Positions 21,696-33,259 are shown, counted from the stretch's first letter. The stretch is 64,000 nucleotides of DNA from Pseudoxanthomonas sp. SL93 (GCF_026625825.1 NZ_CP113065.1:2108001-2172000), one strand, 5' to 3'. Notes: generated by a model not told the origin, from the letters alone. A program made the numbers and translations.

Positions 21696-23143
21696 GCGCC
21701 CTCCTTCCCTTCGAAACCATGAGCGGCGATGTGGGGCGCGATATGGCCGATGTCGCCGGCGCCCATCATCAGCAGCAGGTCGCCGTCCTGGAGCACGTCC
21801 GGCAGCACGTCGATCAGCTCGGCCACCTGGCTGACCACCACCGGTTCGTTGCGGCCACGCGCACGGATGGCGCGCGCCAGCGATTTTGAATCGGCACCGG
21901 CGATCGGCGTTTCACCTGCCGGATAGACCTCGCTGAGCACCAGCGCGTCGGCTTCGGAGAGCACGGCGGCGAACGCGTCGAACTGGTCGCGCGTGCGACT
22001 GTAGCGGTGCGGCTGGAACGCGACGACGAGCCGCTTGTGCGGCCACCCGCCACGGGCAGCGGCGAACACCGCCGCCAGCTCCCTCGGGTGGTGTCCGTAG
22101 TCATCGACCAGTTGGACGCGCGCGCCCTGCGGCGTGGCGATCTCGCCCAGGTCGTTGAAACGGCGGCCGATGCCGGCGAACTTCTCCAGTGCGGCGGCGA
22201 TGTTTTCCGGCGACACGCCCAGCTGCCAACCGACGGCGGCGGCGGCCAACGCGTTCTGCACGTTGTGGCGGCCGGGCAACGCCAGGCTGACGCGGATGCT
22301 GGCGTCTTCCGGCAGGCGCAGCGTGAAGCGCATGCGTCCGGCCTCCTGTTCGACGTCCTCGGCGCGCACGTCGGCGTTCTCGGCAAAGCCGTAGCTCATC
22401 ACGTGGCGCGGAGTCTCGGCGGCGATCGCGGCCACTTCAGGATCATCGATGCACAGCACCGCCAGGCCATAGAACGGCAGGCGCTGCAGGAATTCGGCGA
22501 ACGCCGCCTTCACGCGTTCGAAGTCGTTGCCGTAGTTTTCCAGGTGGTCGGCGTCGATGTTGGTGACGATGGAGATCAGCGGGTTCAGGCGCAGGAAGCT
22601 GCCATCGCTCTCGTCGGCTTCGGCGACCAACCACTGGCCGTCACCCAGCTTCGCGTTGGCGCCCGCGGCCAGCAGTTGCCCACCGATCACGAACGTCGGG
22701 TCCAGGCCGCCCTCGCTCAGCACCGCGGCGGCCAGGCTGGTGGTCGTGGTCTTGCCGTGCGTGCCCGCCACCGCGATGCCGCGGCGGAAGCGCATCAGTT
22801 CGGCCAGCATCGCTGCACGCGGGACGATGGGAATGCGCTGGCTGCGCGCTTCCATCAGCTCGGGGTTGTCCTGGCGGATCGCGCTGGACACCACCACGCA
22901 GTCCGTGCCGAGCACGTTGGACGCGTTGTGGCCGCGCATCACGCGCGCGCCCAGGGCGGTCAGGCGGCGGGTCGCGGCATTGTCGGCGTTGTCCGAGCCG
23001 GAGACTTCGTAGCCCAGCGTGCACAGCACTTCGGCGATGCCGCTCATGCCCGAGCCGCCGATGCCGACGAAATGCACCCGGCGGAATTCCTTCGCCAGGT
23101 TGCCCGTGTGCTGCAGGCGACGCTCGCGTGCGGCAGCCATCAT
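21692..23143 (-). CDS. murC: UDP-N-acetylmuramate--L-alanine ligase
   Basis: This Mur ligase adds L-Ala to UDP-MurNAc in the cytosol. Its 483 residues open with the UDP-binding [20 protein letters not shown]. The ATP loop [13 protein letters not shown], metal-binding [14 protein letters not shown] and [15 protein letters not shown] follow in the order of the family. The start is ATG 23143 or the next codon, 23140; nothing separates them. The 111 bases to murG are the longest gap among the cell wall genes of the cluster and carry a repeat array (23161-23267). Confidence 0.97.
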   Translation of the reverse strand: MMAAARERRLQHTGNLAKEFRRVHFVGIGGSGMSGIAEVLCTLGYEVSGSDNADNAATRRLTALGARVMRGHNASNVLGTDCVVVSSAIRQDNPELMEARSQRIPIVPRAAMLAELMRFRRGIAVAGTHGKTTTTSLAAAVLSEGGLDPTFVIGGQLLAAGANAKLGDGQWLVAEADESDGSFLRLNPLISIVTNIDADHLENYGNDFERVKAAFAEFLQRLPFYGLAVLCIDDPEVAAIAAETPRHVMSYGFAENADVRAEDVEQEAGRMRFTLRLPEDASIRVSLALPGRHNVQNALAAAAVGWQLGVSPENIAAALEKFAGIGRRFNDLGEIATPQGARVQLVDDYGHHPRELAAVFAAARGGWPHKRLVVAFQPHRYSRTRDQFDAFAAVLSEADALVLSEVYPAGETPIAGADSKSLARAIRARGRNEPVVVSQVAELIDVLPDVLQDGDLLLMMGAGDIGHIAPHIAAHGFEGKEGA

Positions 23144-23160
23144 GCGACACCTCCGGTGCC

Positions 23161-23267
23161 GTGATGGGTGACGGGTGATTGGTGATTCGCAAAGGCGGGC
23201 GGCACCGTTCGCGCGCCGACTGCGGCCTCGCTTTCACGGATCACGAATGACGAATCACGAATCACGG
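23161..23267. repeat. Two opposed arrays of a short GTGATTCG-type repeat between murG and murC
   Basis: One arm (23161-23190) reads as tandem variants of GTGATTGG (GTGATGG, GTGACGG, GTGATTGG, GTGATTCG). The other arm (23235-23267) reads as variants of CACGAATC in the opposite orientation (GGATCACGAATGACGAATCACGAATCACGG). The two can pair as a long imperfect hairpin over a 44-base spacer. The second arm runs across the murG stop codon and encodes its last residues (RDS). This resembles degenerate short repeats scattered in xanthomonad genomes. Confidence 0.7.
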
Positions 23268-24340
23268 CTTGCTTCCTCAAGAATGATGTCGGCGATGCGG
23301 TCGGCCGCATCGGTTCTGGCGAGTGCGCGGGCGGCGTCGGCCATCGCGCGGCGCTTGGCGTCATGGGCCGCCAGGTCGCGCAGCGCATCCGCCAGCGACG
23401 CGGCAAGGGCGTCGTCCTGCTTCAGCAGCACGGCCGCGCCGCGCTCGACCAGGTATTCGGCGTTGCGGGTCTGGTGATCGTCCACGGCCTGGGCGAACGG
23501 AACCAGTACGCTGCCCACGCCGACGGCGCACAGCTCGGCCAGCGTCGATGCGCCCGAGCGGCACACCACCAGGTCGGCCCACGCGTAGGCGGCCGCCATG
23601 TCGGTGATGAAGGCTTCCACGCTGGCGTCCACACCCGCGTCTGCATACGCCTTGGCGGCTTCGTCGCGCAGCTTCTCGCCGCACTGGTGGCGCACGTCGA
23701 TGGGCGTGGCGGACAGCGACGCGATGGCCTTGGGCACGGCCAGGTTCAATGCGCGCGCGCCCTGGCTTCCGCCCAGCACCAGCAGCCGCAGCGGACCCTC
23801 GCGACCCGCGAAGCGCTGCGCCGGCGGCGCCACCGCGGCGATCTCGTCGCGCACGGGATTGCCGACGACTTCCTCGCGTTGCGGGAATGCGCCAGGGAAT
23901 CCGGTCATCACGCGGCGCGACATCCTGACCAGCACGCGGTTGGTGAAACCTGCGGCACGATTCTGTTCATGCACGAGCAATGGCGCGCCCATCAGGCGTG
24001 CCGCCACGCCGCCCGGCCCGGCCGCGAACCCGCCAAAACTCACCACCGCGCGCGGGGCACGGCGACGCAGCACGAAACCCGCCGCGCGGATCGCGCGCAG
24101 GATGCGTACCGGCGCGCCCAGCAGCGCCAGCTTGCCCTTGCCGCGAAGCCCGCTGATGGCCAGCGTGTCCAGTTCGATGCCATGCGGCGGTACCAGGCGT
24201 GTTTCCATTGCCCCGTCGGCGCCCAGCCACACGACCGGCACGCCACGCGCGCGCAGCACCTTCGCGACGGACAGCGCGGGAAAGATGTGGCCGCCGGTGC
24301 CGCCGGCCATGATCATGACGGGAGAGCCCGCATTGCTCAT
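23255..24340 (-). CDS. murG: MurG glycosyltransferase (lipid II synthase)
   Basis: This peripheral membrane GT28 enzyme transfers GlcNAc to lipid I. It has 361 residues with the N-terminal diphosphate loop [13 protein letters not shown], the second glycine loop [26 protein letters not shown], and the UDP-GlcNAc site ([41 protein letters not shown]). It overlaps ftsW by four bases (ATGA). Its last codons lie inside the short repeat at 23235-23267, so the extreme C-terminus is probably recent and not conserved. Confidence 0.97.
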   Translation of the reverse strand: MSNAGSPVMIMAGGTGGHIFPALSVAKVLRARGVPVVWLGADGAMETRLVPPHGIELDTLAISGLRGKGKLALLGAPVRILRAIRAAGFVLRRRAPRAVVSFGGFAAGPGGVAARLMGAPLLVHEQNRAAGFTNRVLVRMSRRVMTGFPGAFPQREEVVGNPVRDEIAAVAPPAQRFAGREGPLRLLVLGGSQGARALNLAVPKAIASLSATPIDVRHQCGEKLRDEAAKAYADAGVDASVEAFITDMAAAYAWADLVVCRSGASTLAELCAVGVGSVLVPFAQAVDDHQTRNAEYLVERGAAVLLKQDDALAASLADALRDLAAHDAKRRAMADAARALARTDAADRIADIILEEASRDS

Positions 24341-25641
24341 GCGATCCTCTCGAAGGTGGGTTCGACGCGCGAACGCAGCCGACTGGTGCCGCGCAGGGTC
24401 TGCGAGATGGAATTCGCGGCGGTAGCCACCGGGGGCGGCGACACTGGCGCAACGGGCGGGTGCGCATCGTTGGCACCTTGCGCGGCCTCACCCCGCAGCG
24501 CGACCTGGCGCTGCGTGCGCTCCAGTTCGTACGACACGCGCAACAGCAGGCCCATCGCCACGCAGGTCATCAGCACGCTGGAACCGCCGGACGAGATCAA
24601 CGGCAGGGTCAGCCCCTTGGTCGGCAGAAGCCCCAGGTTCACGCCCATCGAGACGAAGCTCTGCATGCCGATCCACAGCGCAACGCCGAACGCGACGTAG
24701 CCCGCGAAGTGCCGGCGCATCTCCACGCAGCGCAGGCCGATGACGAAGGCGCGCCCGACCAGCAGCGCGTACAAGGCCACCACAGCGCAGATGCCGAGGA
24801 AGCCCAGCTCTTCGCCGATCACCGAGAAGATGAAGTCCGTATGCACTTCCGGCAGGTAGTTCAGCTTCAGCACCGAGCCGCCCAGTCCGATGCCTGCCCA
24901 TTCACCGCGGCCGATCGCCATCAGCGCGTTCGTCAGCTGGTAGCCGCTGCCGAACGGATCGGCCCACGGATCGGCGAACGAGGTGAGGCGGCGCATGCGG
25001 TAGGGTTCGGCGATCGCGATCACCGCCAGGATGGGCAAGCCCACCAGCACCGGGCCGAACATGCGGGGCATGTTGACGCCACCCAGCACCAGCATGCCGG
25101 CGGTGATGGCCAGCAGCAGCGACGACGACCCGAAGTCGGGCTGCATCAGCAGCAGCGCGACCAGCACCACCACCACGCCCAACGGCTTCAGCATCGCGGT
25201 CCACGTCGCATTGACCTCGTCGCGGAAGCGCACCAGGTAACTGGCGAGCCAGACGATGAAGAACACCTTCACCGCTTCCACCACCTGGAAGTTGGATACG
25301 CCCAGGGTGATCCAGCGATGCGCGCCCTTCACGCTGACACCCAGGCCGGGCACGAACACCAGCAACAGCAGCACCACGCAGCCGAGCAGCAGCAGGTGGT
25401 TGCGTGCCTCGATGCTCTTCAGCTCGGTGCGCATCACCCAGTACGCCAGGCCCATGCCCACCAGCAGGAACATCACGTGGCGCAGCAAATAGTAGAACGG
25501 GCTGCTGGCCTGGTAGATGGAACTGGACGCCACCATCACCACGCCCAACGACGCCAGCGCCAGCATGGCGCCGAGCAACCAGGGGTCGAAACGGCCCCCG
25601 ATGGCTTCCAGTCGCGTCGCTTGGCGTGGCGTGTCGTTCAT
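24337..25641 (-). CDS. ftsW: FtsW septal peptidoglycan glycosyltransferase (SEDS)
   Basis: This polytopic SEDS enzyme polymerises septal glycan together with FtsI. It has 434 residues and about ten hydrophobic segments. Conserved sites include the large loop [19 protein letters not shown] with the catalytic-type Asp, [23 protein letters not shown] in short pieces, [14 protein letters not shown] and the C-terminal [11 protein letters not shown] Pro/Ala-rich tail follows. I chose ATG 25641, overlapping the mraY stop as TGATG; the frame upstream is only a shadow of mraY. It follows mraY directly with no murD between them. Confidence 0.96.
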   Translation of the reverse strand: MNDTPRQATRLEAIGGRFDPWLLGAMLALASLGVVMVASSSIYQASSPFYYLLRHVMFLLVGMGLAYWVMRTELKSIEARNHLLLLGCVVLLLLVFVPGLGVSVKGAHRWITLGVSNFQVVEAVKVFFIVWLASYLVRFRDEVNATWTAMLKPLGVVVVLVALLLMQPDFGSSSLLLAITAGMLVLGGVNMPRMFGPVLVGLPILAVIAIAEPYRMRRLTSFADPWADPFGSGYQLTNALMAIGRGEWAGIGLGGSVLKLNYLPEVHTDFIFSVIGEELGFLGICAVVALYALLVGRAFVIGLRCVEMRRHFAGYVAFGVALWIGMQSFVSMGVNLGLLPTKGLTLPLISSGGSSVLMTCVAMGLLLRVSYELERTQRQVALRGEAAQGANDAHPPVAPVSPPPVATAANSISQTLRGTSRLRSRVEPTFERIA

Positions 25642-26726
25642 CAGCGCACCTTCAGCGTGGCCAGGCCGACGAGGACCAGCACGACGGAGATGATCCAGAA
25701 GCGCACGATCACGCGCGGTTCCGGCCAGCCCTTCAGTTCGAAGTGGTGGTGGATCGGCGCCATCCGGAACACGCGCTTGCCGGTCAGCTTGAACGACGCC
25801 ACCTGGATCATCACCGACAGCGTTTCGATGACGAAGATGCCGCCCATGATCACCAGTACCAGTTCCTGGCGCACGATCACCGCGATGGTGCCCAGCACGG
25901 CGCCGAGCGCAAGCGCGCCGATGTCGCCCATGAACACCATGGCCGGATAGGTGTTGAACCACAGGAAGCCGAGCCCCGCGCCCGCGATCGCGGCGCAGAT
26001 GATGGTCAGCTCGCCTGCGCCCGGCACCGGCGGGATCTGCAGGTAGCTGGAGAACACCGCATTGCCCGAGGCATACGCGAACACGCCCAGCGCGCACGCC
26101 ACCAGCACCGTCGGCATGATCGCCAGGCCATCCAGGCCATCGGTCAGGTTGACCGCGTTGGAGAAGCCGACGATCCAGAAATAGGCGATGGCCACGAAGC
26201 CGATGCCGGCCAGTGGCATGGCGATGGACTTGAAGAACGGCACGTAGAAGGTGGTGGCGGCCGGCACGTCGGCGTACAGGTACAGGTACAGGCCCGCAGC
26301 CAGGCCGAAGATCGACTGCAGCAGGTATTTCCAGCGCGACTTCAGGCCGTTGGGGTCGCGCTTGACGATCTTGATCCAGTCGTCATACCAGCCGATGGCG
26401 CCGAACGCCGCCATCACCAGCAACACCACCCACACATACTTGTTGCGCAGGTCGCCCCACAGCAACACCGACAACAGCACCGTCATCAGGATCAGCGCGC
26501 CGCCCATCGTCGGCGTGCCCGCCTTCGAGAAGTGCGTCTGCGGACCATCCTGGCGGATCGGCTGGCCACCCTTCAGCTGCCCCAAGCGACGGATCACCGC
26601 CGGGCCCAGCCACAGCGACAGGAACAGCGACGTCAGCGCCGCCAAGATCCCGCGGAAGGTCAGGTAGCCGAACAGGCCGAAGAAACTCTCCAGCCCCTGC
26701 AGCCAACGGGCAAGTTCAAGCAGCAT
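25641..26726 (-). CDS. mraY: Phospho-N-acetylmuramoyl-pentapeptide transferase
   Basis: This integral membrane enzyme makes lipid I from UDP-MurNAc-pentapeptide and undecaprenyl phosphate. It has 361 residues and about ten membrane helices. Active-site motifs are GTPTMGG ([14 protein letters not shown]), the Asp-rich [28 protein letters not shown] and the [11 protein letters not shown] loop. ATG 26726 lies inside the end of murF (11-base overlap). The longer open frame is a shadow of murF. Confidence 0.97.
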   Translation of the reverse strand: MLLELARWLQGLESFFGLFGYLTFRGILAALTSLFLSLWLGPAVIRRLGQLKGGQPIRQDGPQTHFSKAGTPTMGGALILMTVLLSVLLWGDLRNKYVWVVLLVMAAFGAIGWYDDWIKIVKRDPNGLKSRWKYLLQSIFGLAAGLYLYLYADVPAATTFYVPFFKSIAMPLAGIGFVAIAYFWIVGFSNAVNLTDGLDGLAIMPTVLVACALGVFAYASGNAVFSSYLQIPPVPGAGELTIICAAIAGAGLGFLWFNTYPAMVFMGDIGALALGAVLGTIAVIVRQELVLVIMGGIFVIETLSVMIQVASFKLTGKRVFRMAPIHHHFELKGWPEPRVIVRFWIISVVLVLVGLATLKVR

Positions 26727-28083
26727 GCGGTGTGTCCTCCCCGGTGGACAGCAGTGCGGCGACGATGCGGTCCATCGCGCTGCCGCGCGACCCCTTGACC
26801 AGGCAACGCACGCCGGCGTGCAGGTCGGCGCGGAGCGCCTCGACCAGCGACGCGTGGTTTTCGAAAGAACGGGCGCCCTCGCCGAAGGCGCGCGAGGCGG
26901 CTTCGCTGAGGGGGCCCAACGTGTAGAGGCGGCGGATACCGGCGGCGCGCGCGCGCCTTCCCGCTTCCGCATGCAGTGCTTCGCCGTCCTGTCCCAGTTC
27001 GCGCATGTCGCCCAGCACCAGCCAGCCCTCGCCGCCACCGGCTGCGAGCAGATCGATGCCGGCGTAGAGCGAGCCCGGATTGGCGTTGTAGCTGTCGTCG
27101 ATCAGCACCGCGCCGCTCGGCAGCGTGTGCAGGATCTGCCGGCCGGCCACCGGCTGCGCCGCTGCCAGGCCGTCTGCGATCATGCCCAGCGACACGCCGC
27201 AGGCCATCGCCAGTGTGGCCGCCGCCAGCGCGTTGAGCACGTTGTGGCGTCCCGGCAGGTGCAGGTCGACCGCCACCTCGCCATGCGGCGCCACCAGCAC
27301 GAACTGCGAGCCGTCGGCGGTCGGCCGGATGTCGCGGGCGGTGATGTCCGCACTGGATTCCAGCCCGAAGCGCAGGATGCGACGGTCCGGAACACGGCTG
27401 GCGAAGTACTCGGCGAAGGCATCGTCGGCATTGATGACGGCCGTACCGTCGACCGGCAGCGCTTCGTAGATCGCGCCCTTGGTCTCGGCCACGCCCATCA
27501 GCGTCCCCATGCGTTCCAGGTGCGCCGGCGCGATGTTGTTCACCAGCGCCACTTCCGGCGTGACGATGTCCGTCAGGTAGGCGATGTCGCCCGGCTTGCC
27601 CGCGCCCATCTCGTACACGGAGAAGTCGGCATCGTCGGGGGCGTCGATCACCGCCATCGGCAGGCCGATCTCGTTGTTGCGGTTACCGGGGTTGAAGTAG
27701 GTGACGCCTGCGCGCTGCAGGATGGACACCACCAGCGCCTTGACGCTGGTCTTGCCATTGCTGCCGGTGATGGCGACCACCTTCTCCACGTGGTCGCGCT
27801 GCAGGCCCGCGGCGATGCGCGCGAGTGCGAGCAGCGTATCGGGCACGATGACCTGCGGCACGTCGACCTTGACCGCATGGTCGACCAGCACCGCGCTCGC
27901 ACCGCGCATGGCGGCGTCATAGGCGAAGTCGTGGCCGTCGAAACGCTCGCCGCGCAACGCGACGTACAGGCTGCCCGGCACCAGCGCGCGGGTGTCGTGC
28001 GCAAGCGTGCCGATCACCAGGTCGTCGCCGACCAGTTCGCCACCCGCCCAGTGCGCCAGCAGGGAAAGGGGAAGACGCTTCAT
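26716..28083 (-). CDS. murF: MurF, UDP-MurNAc-tripeptide--D-Ala-D-Ala ligase
   Basis: This ATP-dependent ligase adds D-Ala-D-Ala, made by DdlB of the same cluster, to the UDP-MurNAc tripeptide. It has 455 residues: the N-terminal substrate domain ([24 protein letters not shown] in parts), the ATP loop [37 protein letters not shown] and the C-terminal domain with [13 protein letters not shown] and LGDMRELG. It overlaps murE by four bases (ATGA). Confidence 0.97.
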   Translation of the reverse strand: MKRLPLSLLAHWAGGELVGDDLVIGTLAHDTRALVPGSLYVALRGERFDGHDFAYDAAMRGASAVLVDHAVKVDVPQVIVPDTLLALARIAAGLQRDHVEKVVAITGSNGKTSVKALVVSILQRAGVTYFNPGNRNNEIGLPMAVIDAPDDADFSVYEMGAGKPGDIAYLTDIVTPEVALVNNIAPAHLERMGTLMGVAETKGAIYEALPVDGTAVINADDAFAEYFASRVPDRRILRFGLESSADITARDIRPTADGSQFVLVAPHGEVAVDLHLPGRHNVLNALAAATLAMACGVSLGMIADGLAAAQPVAGRQILHTLPSGAVLIDDSYNANPGSLYAGIDLLAAGGGEGWLVLGDMRELGQDGEALHAEAGRRARAAGIRRLYTLGPLSEAASRAFGEGARSFENHASLVEALRADLHAGVRCLVKGSRGSAMDRIVAALLSTGEDTPHAA

Positions 28084-29549
28084 GCGCGCGCCTCCAGTGC
28101 CTGCCGCGCCACCGCGGTGTCGTCGAACGGGTGCCTGACGCCCTGGATTTCCTGGTACGGCTCATGGCCCTTGCCGGCCACCAGCACGATATCGTCGTTG
28201 CCCGCCTGTGCGATGGCATGGGCGATGGCCGCGCCACGGTCGCGCAGCACGGTGACGTCCTGCGGACGCGTGAAGCCGGCCAGGATGTCGGCGACGATGC
28301 GGTCACCATCCTCGCCGCGCGGATTGTCGTCGGTGACCACCACCACGTCGGCAAGCCGCTCGGCGATGGCTGCCATCTGCGGGCGCTTTCCGGTGTCGCG
28401 CTCGCCGCCGCAGCCGAACACGCACACCAGTCGCCCGTGCACGTGATCGCGCAGGCTGGACAGCGCCTGTTCGAGCGCGTCGGGCGTGTGCGCGTAATCG
28501 ATCACCACCAGCGGCGCCTTCTCGTCGCCGCCCAGGCGGTTCATGCGGCCGTGGATCGGCATCAGCCGCGAGAGCGTGCGCGCGACGTCGGCCGGCGCAT
28601 CGCCCAGCGCGTACAGCGTGCCGGCCACGGCCAGCAGGTTGTCCACGTTGAACCGGCCGAGCAGGCGCGACTGCACCGGGTTGGATTCGCTGCCGATGAC
28701 CAGATCGAAACTGATGCCGCTGCCGTCCAGCCGCAGCTGGTCGGCGCTCATCTCGGCACCGGCCTGACCGCGCGAGCTCAGTCCGACGCGCTGCACGCCG
28801 TGCGGTAGGTTGCCGAACAGCTGGCGGCCGTACTCATCGTCCAGGTTGATCACCGCGGACTTCAGGTCGGGGCGCGAGAACAGCAGCGCCTTCGCTGCGC
28901 CGTACCGCACCATGTCGCCGTGGTAGTCCAGATGGTCGCGCGTGAGGTTGGTGAACACCCCCACGTCGAAATGCACCGCATCCACGCGCCCTTGGTCCAA
29001 TGCGTGCGAACTGACTTCCATCGCTACCGCCTTGGCGCCGGCATCGCGGAACTGCGCAAGCAGCGCATGCATCTGCAGCACCAGCGGCGTGGTGAAGCCG
29101 GTCGGAACCACTTCGCCGTACATGCCCGCGCCCAGCGTACCGACCGTGGCGCAGCGGGTACCGCGCAGATGCCAAGCCTGGGCCAGCAACTGCACGGTGG
29201 ACGTCTTGCCGTTGGTGCCGGTGACGCCCACCATCTTCATGTCCTGCGACGGCGAGGCGTGGAAGCGGTCGGCCAGTGCGCCCATGCGCGCGCGCAGGCC
29301 GGGCACCGCAATGGCGCCCTTCGGGGCTTCCAGGCCCTCGGGCACCGGCGGCTCGAACAGGATCGCACTGGCGCCCTTCTCCTTCGCCTGCTCCGCGAAG
29401 TTGAGCCCGTGCGCGCCGAATCCGGCGATCGCCACGAAGGCGTCGCCCGCCTGCACAGCGCGACTGTCCAGGGTGAGGCCACGCACCACGATGTCGCGCG
29501 GTACGTCGACGTCAGGCAGCAGTTCGGCCAGCGACATCATCCGCCTCAT
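28080..29549 (-). CDS. murE: MurE, UDP-MurNAc-dipeptide--meso-diaminopimelate ligase
   Basis: This ligase adds the third stem residue. Its 489 residues include the ATP loop [42 protein letters not shown] and the specificity motif [10 protein letters not shown]. The DNPR signature marks meso-diaminopimelate rather than lysine enzymes. The frame allows starts at 29549 (overlapping the ftsI stop as ATGA) or at 29537 ([10 protein letters not shown]). I kept the coupled start. Confidence 0.96.
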   Translation of the reverse strand: MRRMMSLAELLPDVDVPRDIVVRGLTLDSRAVQAGDAFVAIAGFGAHGLNFAEQAKEKGASAILFEPPVPEGLEAPKGAIAVPGLRARMGALADRFHASPSQDMKMVGVTGTNGKTSTVQLLAQAWHLRGTRCATVGTLGAGMYGEVVPTGFTTPLVLQMHALLAQFRDAGAKAVAMEVSSHALDQGRVDAVHFDVGVFTNLTRDHLDYHGDMVRYGAAKALLFSRPDLKSAVINLDDEYGRQLFGNLPHGVQRVGLSSRGQAGAEMSADQLRLDGSGISFDLVIGSESNPVQSRLLGRFNVDNLLAVAGTLYALGDAPADVARTLSRLMPIHGRMNRLGGDEKAPLVVIDYAHTPDALEQALSSLRDHVHGRLVCVFGCGGERDTGKRPQMAAIAERLADVVVVTDDNPRGEDGDRIVADILAGFTRPQDVTVLRDRGAAIAHAIAQAGNDDIVLVAGKGHEPYQEIQGVRHPFDDTAVARQALEARA

Positions 29550-31387
29550 CGCGTCGCCCCCGCTTCCGGCAGGACCGCCTGCGGCGCAGCGAATGCGGGC
29601 AGGTCCGTGGCCTCCGGCACATCGTCGATGGCGGCTGCCGTGCCCGGCGCGCCGCCCGTGGTCTTCTGCGTGTTCTTGGCCTGCACCGCCAGCCAGGTTT
29701 CGATATCGTCCGGCGGTACATCCATCAGCCGCAGCGTCCCGTCCATCACGTCATGGAAGACCGGCGCGGCGACCAGTCCGCCGTAATAGCCACCTTCCTG
29801 CGAATCGTTGATCACCACCACGGCTGCAAAACGCGGATTGCTGGCCGGCACCAGGCCGGCGAAGAACGAGGCGTAGCGCCCCTTCGCGTAACCACCGCCC
29901 GAGGCGACACGGGCGGTGCCGGTCTTGCCCGCCACGCGGTAGCCCAGCACGCCGGCGCGCTTGGCGCCGCCTTGCGTCACCACGGTTTCCATCATGCCGA
30001 CGACTTCGCGCGCGATCGCCGGATCCAGCATCTGCACGGTTTCGCCACGCTGGCCCTTCACGAACGTGGGCGTCACCAGCCTGCCGCCGTTGCCCAGCGC
30101 CGAGTAGGCGCGCGCGATCTGCAGCGGCGTCGCCGCCAGGCCATAGCCGTAGGACATCGTGGCCTTCTGCAGGCCGTTCCAGCGGTCCGGCGGCGCCAGC
30201 ATGCCGGCGGATTCGCCCGGGAAGCCGCTCCCGGGCTTCTGGCCATAGCCGAAGCTGCGGATGCTGTCGTAGAAGTAGGCGTTCGGCAGCTTCTCGGCGA
30301 TCTTGATCGAACCGATGTTCGAGCTCTTGGTGATCACGCCGGTGACGGTCAGCACCCCGTTGTTCCGCGGCACGTCCTTGATGGTGTAGCGGCTGTTCAA
30401 CGCCATGTAGCCTGGATTGGTGTTGATCAGGGTGGAAGGCGTGACCGCCCCGGCCTTCAGCGCCGTCGAAACGGTGAGCGGCTTCATGGTCGAACCCGGC
30501 TCGAGCATGTCGGTCAGGGCGCGGTTGCGGCGCGCATCCGGCTTTACGCGATCGATCGCGTTCGGGTTGTAGGTGGGCAGGTTGACCATGGCGAGCACTT
30601 CGCCGGTGCTCACGTCCATGATCACGATGGAACCACTGCTGGCCTGATGCTCGATCAGCGCTTCACGCAGTTCACGGAAGGCCAGGTACTGGATGCGACG
30701 GTCGATGCTGAGCGTCAGGTCCTTGCCCGGCTGCGCGGAACGGATCAGGTCCACGTTTTCGACGATGCGGCCGCGGTTGTCGCGGATCACCTTCTTCGCG
30801 CCCGGCTCGCCGCTCAGCCATTCGTCGAAGGCCAGCTCCAGCCCTTCCTGTCCGCGGTCATCGACATTGGTGAAGCCCAGCACGTGCGCCATCGCCTCAC
30901 CCTGCGGGTAGAAGCGGCGGAACTCGCGCTGCGAGAACACGCCCGGGATCTTGTGGTCCACGATGCGGCGCGCTTCGTCCGGATTGATGCGGCGCTTGAG
31001 GTACAGGAACTCCTTGTCCGCGCGCTGTGCCAGCCGCTGCGTCAGGTGGTCGACCGGCACCCCCAGCACTTTCGCCAGCTCCGGCAGGCGGTCGGGATTC
31101 TTCAGCAGTTCCTGCGGGTTGCCCCACACCGATTCCACCGGCGAGGACACCGCCACCGGCTCGCCATTGCGGTCGGTGATCATGCCGCGCGAGGTGGGGA
31201 TCGGGATCTCGCGCAGGAAGCGCTCGTCGCCCTGCCGCTGGTAGAAGTCGTTGTTCACCAGTTGCACGTAGGCCGCGCGCCCGATCAGGCTGACCGAGCA
31301 CAGGCCCATCGCGCCCAGCACCAGCGCCAGGCGGCCACGCAGGTTGAAGCGTGCGCGGTTGCGGTTCTTGACGGGTGCGGCGGTCAT
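29546..31387 (-). CDS. ftsI: FtsI / PBP3 septal transpeptidase
   Basis: This class B penicillin-binding protein crosslinks septal murein. It has 613 residues, with a basic N-terminus, one membrane helix (about 20-40), a pedestal domain (from about 55) and the transpeptidase domain. The catalytic motifs are SxxK at Ser299-Lys302 (EPGSTMKPL), SSN at 355-357 and KTG at 488-490. The C-terminal 45 residues are Ala/Pro/Thr-rich. It overlaps ftsL upstream and murE downstream by four bases each. Confidence 0.97.
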   Translation of the reverse strand: MTAAPVKNRNRARFNLRGRLALVLGAMGLCSVSLIGRAAYVQLVNNDFYQRQGDERFLREIPIPTSRGMITDRNGEPVAVSSPVESVWGNPQELLKNPDRLPELAKVLGVPVDHLTQRLAQRADKEFLYLKRRINPDEARRIVDHKIPGVFSQREFRRFYPQGEAMAHVLGFTNVDDRGQEGLELAFDEWLSGEPGAKKVIRDNRGRIVENVDLIRSAQPGKDLTLSIDRRIQYLAFRELREALIEHQASSGSIVIMDVSTGEVLAMVNLPTYNPNAIDRVKPDARRNRALTDMLEPGSTMKPLTVSTALKAGAVTPSTLINTNPGYMALNSRYTIKDVPRNNGVLTVTGVITKSSNIGSIKIAEKLPNAYFYDSIRSFGYGQKPGSGFPGESAGMLAPPDRWNGLQKATMSYGYGLAATPLQIARAYSALGNGGRLVTPTFVKGQRGETVQMLDPAIAREVVGMMETVVTQGGAKRAGVLGYRVAGKTGTARVASGGGYAKGRYASFFAGLVPASNPRFAAVVVINDSQEGGYYGGLVAAPVFHDVMDGTLRLMDVPPDDIETWLAVQAKNTQKTTGGAPGTAAAIDDVPEATDLPAFAAPQAVLPEAGATR

Positions 31388-31647
31388 GGGCGGATCACCA
31401 CGACGTCGTCCGTCTCCGGGAACTTCATCCCCAGCCGGGTGCGCGCGATCTGGTCGATGCGGTTGCTCTCCGCGACCGTGGCCTGCTCGAGCTGCAGGCG
31501 GCCGAACTCCACGTTCAGCTCGTCACGCGCGCGCTCCAGCCGGGTCACTTCGTCGAACAGCACGCGGTGGCGGTGGCGCGCGTAGATCACGCCGATGGCG
31601 GAGGCGATCGTGGCCAGCACCAGCACGGCGAGCAGCAGGCGGATCAT
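31384..31647 (-). CDS. ftsL: Cell division protein FtsL
   Basis: This small bitopic divisome protein partners with FtsB and FtsQ to activate FtsWI. It has 87 residues: one membrane helix (about 3-22) and a periplasmic coiled coil ([19 protein letters not shown] and following), ending in [17 protein letters not shown], the usual FtsL end. The start at 31647 overlaps the rsmH stop (ATGA). The much longer open frame in the same register belongs to an rsmH shadow. Confidence 0.95.
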   Translation of the reverse strand: MIRLLLAVLVLATIASAIGVIYARHRHRVLFDEVTRLERARDELNVEFGRLQLEQATVAESNRIDQIARTRLGMKFPETDDVVVIRP

Positions 31648-32612
31648 GCGTCCACCGCCAGCTTTTCCGCCACGCGCAGCACCGCGCTGCGGGCGCGCGC
31701 ATTGGCGGCGATCTCGTCGGCCTCGCCCTTCTGCGCATCGCCGATGGCGCGCAGCGTGGGGACGAACGTGTCCAGCGCGGGCAGGCGGCGATTGGCCGGG
31801 GGCGCCTTCGCATGCGTATTGATGAAGCGCTTGACGATGCGGTCTTCCAGCGAGTGGAAGCTGATCACGGCCAGCCGGCCGCCGGGCTTCAGGCGCTCCA
31901 GCGCGGCGTCCAGGCCCGTCTCCAGGTCGGACAGCTCGCGATTGATGTGGATGCGGATGGCCTGGAAGCTGCGCGTGGCCGGATGGATCTTGTCGCCGCG
32001 CGGCATGACCGACGCGATCACCGCGGCCAGGTCGCCCGTGCGGGTGAACGGCTGGGTGGCGCGGCGGGCGACGATGGCGCGCGCGATGCGGCGGCTCTGC
32101 TTCTCTTCGCCGTACGTCCACAGCACGTCGGCGATCTCGCGCTCATCGGCGCGTGCGATCCATTCCGCTGCGCTCTCACCGGACTCCGGGTCCATGCGCA
32201 TGTCGAGCGGACCATCCTTGCCGAAGCTGAAGCCGCGCTCGGCCACGTCGAGCTGCGGCGACGACACGCCCAGGTCGAGCAGCACGCCATCCAGCCCACC
32301 GGCGGTTTCGTCCCACTGCGCCATCGACGCGAAGCTGCCGCGGCGGATCGCCACGCGCGCATCGCCGGCGAACGTCTGTCCGGCATGTGCGATCGCTTCG
32401 GGATCCTTGTCCATCAACAGCAGCCGGCCTCCCGGGCCGAGTCGTTGCAGCACGCCGCGCGCATGGCCTCCGCGCCCGAAGGTGCCGTCCAGGTACGTTC
32501 CGTCCTCTTTCACCTGCAGCCCTTCCATGACCTGCGTGTACAACACCGGCAAGTGCAGCGCGGGAAGGTGATCGGCCGGCGCGGACTGCCGCGTGCCGTC
32601 ACCCTTGCTCAC
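31644..32612 (-). CDS. rsmH: 16S rRNA m4C1402 methyltransferase RsmH
   Basis: This SAM-dependent enzyme methylates N4 of C1402 in 16S rRNA. It has 322 residues with [13 protein letters not shown] at the N-terminus, the SAM site [16 protein letters not shown], the [10 protein letters not shown] motif, [15 protein letters not shown], and the C-terminal [16 protein letters not shown]. It overlaps mraZ by four bases, the standard order at the head of the dcw cluster. Confidence 0.97.
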   Translation of the reverse strand: MSKGDGTRQSAPADHLPALHLPVLYTQVMEGLQVKEDGTYLDGTFGRGGHARGVLQRLGPGGRLLLMDKDPEAIAHAGQTFAGDARVAIRRGSFASMAQWDETAGGLDGVLLDLGVSSPQLDVAERGFSFGKDGPLDMRMDPESGESAAEWIARADEREIADVLWTYGEEKQSRRIARAIVARRATQPFTRTGDLAAVIASVMPRGDKIHPATRSFQAIRIHINRELSDLETGLDAALERLKPGGRLAVISFHSLEDRIVKRFINTHAKAPPANRRLPALDTFVPTLRAIGDAQKGEADEIAANARARSAVLRVAEKLAVDA

Positions 32613-33055
32613 AAGCGCAACTCGAGCATGTGTGCGCTCAGATCGTCGTCGGTGAGGGTCTGACGGATCTGCGCGTGGTGTGCCTGCTCGCTCCAGAGTT
32701 CGAACTTCTCGCCCATGCCCAGCAGCACGGCCTTCTTCTCGATGCCCACCGCGCTGCGGTGGCTGGCCGGGATGCTGATGCGTCCGTTGCCGTCCAGTTC
32801 CACCGGCGACGCCGCACCCACCAGCTTCAGCTGCAGGCTGCGATGTGCGCGCTGGGTGGTCGGCAGCTTGTTGACGTCGTCACGGACGCGCTGCCATTCC
32901 TTTTCGGGGTACAGGTACAGGCAACCCGCTTCGAACGGGTTGTAGGTGATGACCAGGCGGTTCCCGCACTCGCGCGCGACCAAGTCACGGTAAGCGGTGG
33001 GTACCGCCAGCCGTCCCTTGTCGTCCACTGTGATGGCGGTCTCACCCTGAAACAC
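32609..33055 (-). CDS. mraZ: MraZ transcriptional regulator of the dcw cluster
   Basis: This DNA-binding protein has two SpoVT/AbrB-like halves and represses its own operon in E. coli. Its 148 residues include both signature segments, [17 protein letters not shown] and [14 protein letters not shown]. The start codon is GTG at 33055, with a G-rich ribosome site (AAGGCAGGGG) ahead. Upstream lie a candidate promoter and five boxes with a 10-base period (33097-33141), consistent with autoregulation. Confidence 0.96.
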   Translation of the reverse strand: MFQGETAITVDDKGRLAVPTAYRDLVARECGNRLVITYNPFEAGCLYLYPEKEWQRVRDDVNKLPTTQRAHRSLQLKLVGAASPVELDGNGRISIPASHRSAVGIEKKAVLLGMGEKFELWSEQAHHAQIRQTLTDDDLSAHMLELRL

Positions 33056-33096
33056 GGCCCCTGCCTTCCCGGTTCGCTAAAAGAGCGATCAATTGA

Positions 33097-33141
33097 ACCA
33101 CGAAAAACCACGTAAAACCCGGTTTTCCCTCTGCTGCCCAC
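33097..33141 (-). promoter_or_regulatory. MraZ-type operator: five boxes with an exact 10-base period
   Basis: On the minus strand five-base boxes start at 33141 (GTGGG), 33131 (GAGGG), 33121 (CGGGT), 33111 (GTGGT) and 33101 (GTGGT), each ten bases from the next. MraZ is known to bind TGGGN boxes spaced by N5 as a ring-shaped oligomer. The first box overlaps the -10 element, which suits repression. Confidence 0.7.
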
Positions 33142-33167
33142 ATTAGCACCGCGCACAAGGTTGTCAA
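33140..33167 (-). promoter_or_regulatory. Candidate sigma-70 promoter of the dcw cluster
   Basis: A perfect TTGACA (33162-33167) is followed after 16 bases by TAATGT (33140-33145). Transcription would start near 33133 and run through the MraZ boxes to the GTG at 33055. It is the best promoter-like pair upstream of mraZ. Confidence 0.7.
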
Positions 33168-33237
33168 CAGGCGACAGGACAAAAAATCACTTGGCGGATC
33201 AATGGCTTGCAACGAACTTCAGAGACTTGTTCAAGCC

Positions 33238-33246
33238 TTATCCACA
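33238..33246 (+). promoter_or_regulatory. Consensus DnaA box
   Basis: TTATCCACA is a perfect match to the strict DnaA box. It lies about 70 bases upstream of the mraZ -35 element, in an AT-rich pocket. One isolated box could occur by chance, but its position in front of the division cluster is notable. Confidence 0.5.
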
Positions 33247-33259
33247 AGTTGCTGTTTAG

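Noticed and set aside
23161..23267. Possible CRISPR array
   Set aside because: Units are only 7-10 bases, degenerate, in two orientations and without unique spacers; no cas genes are present.
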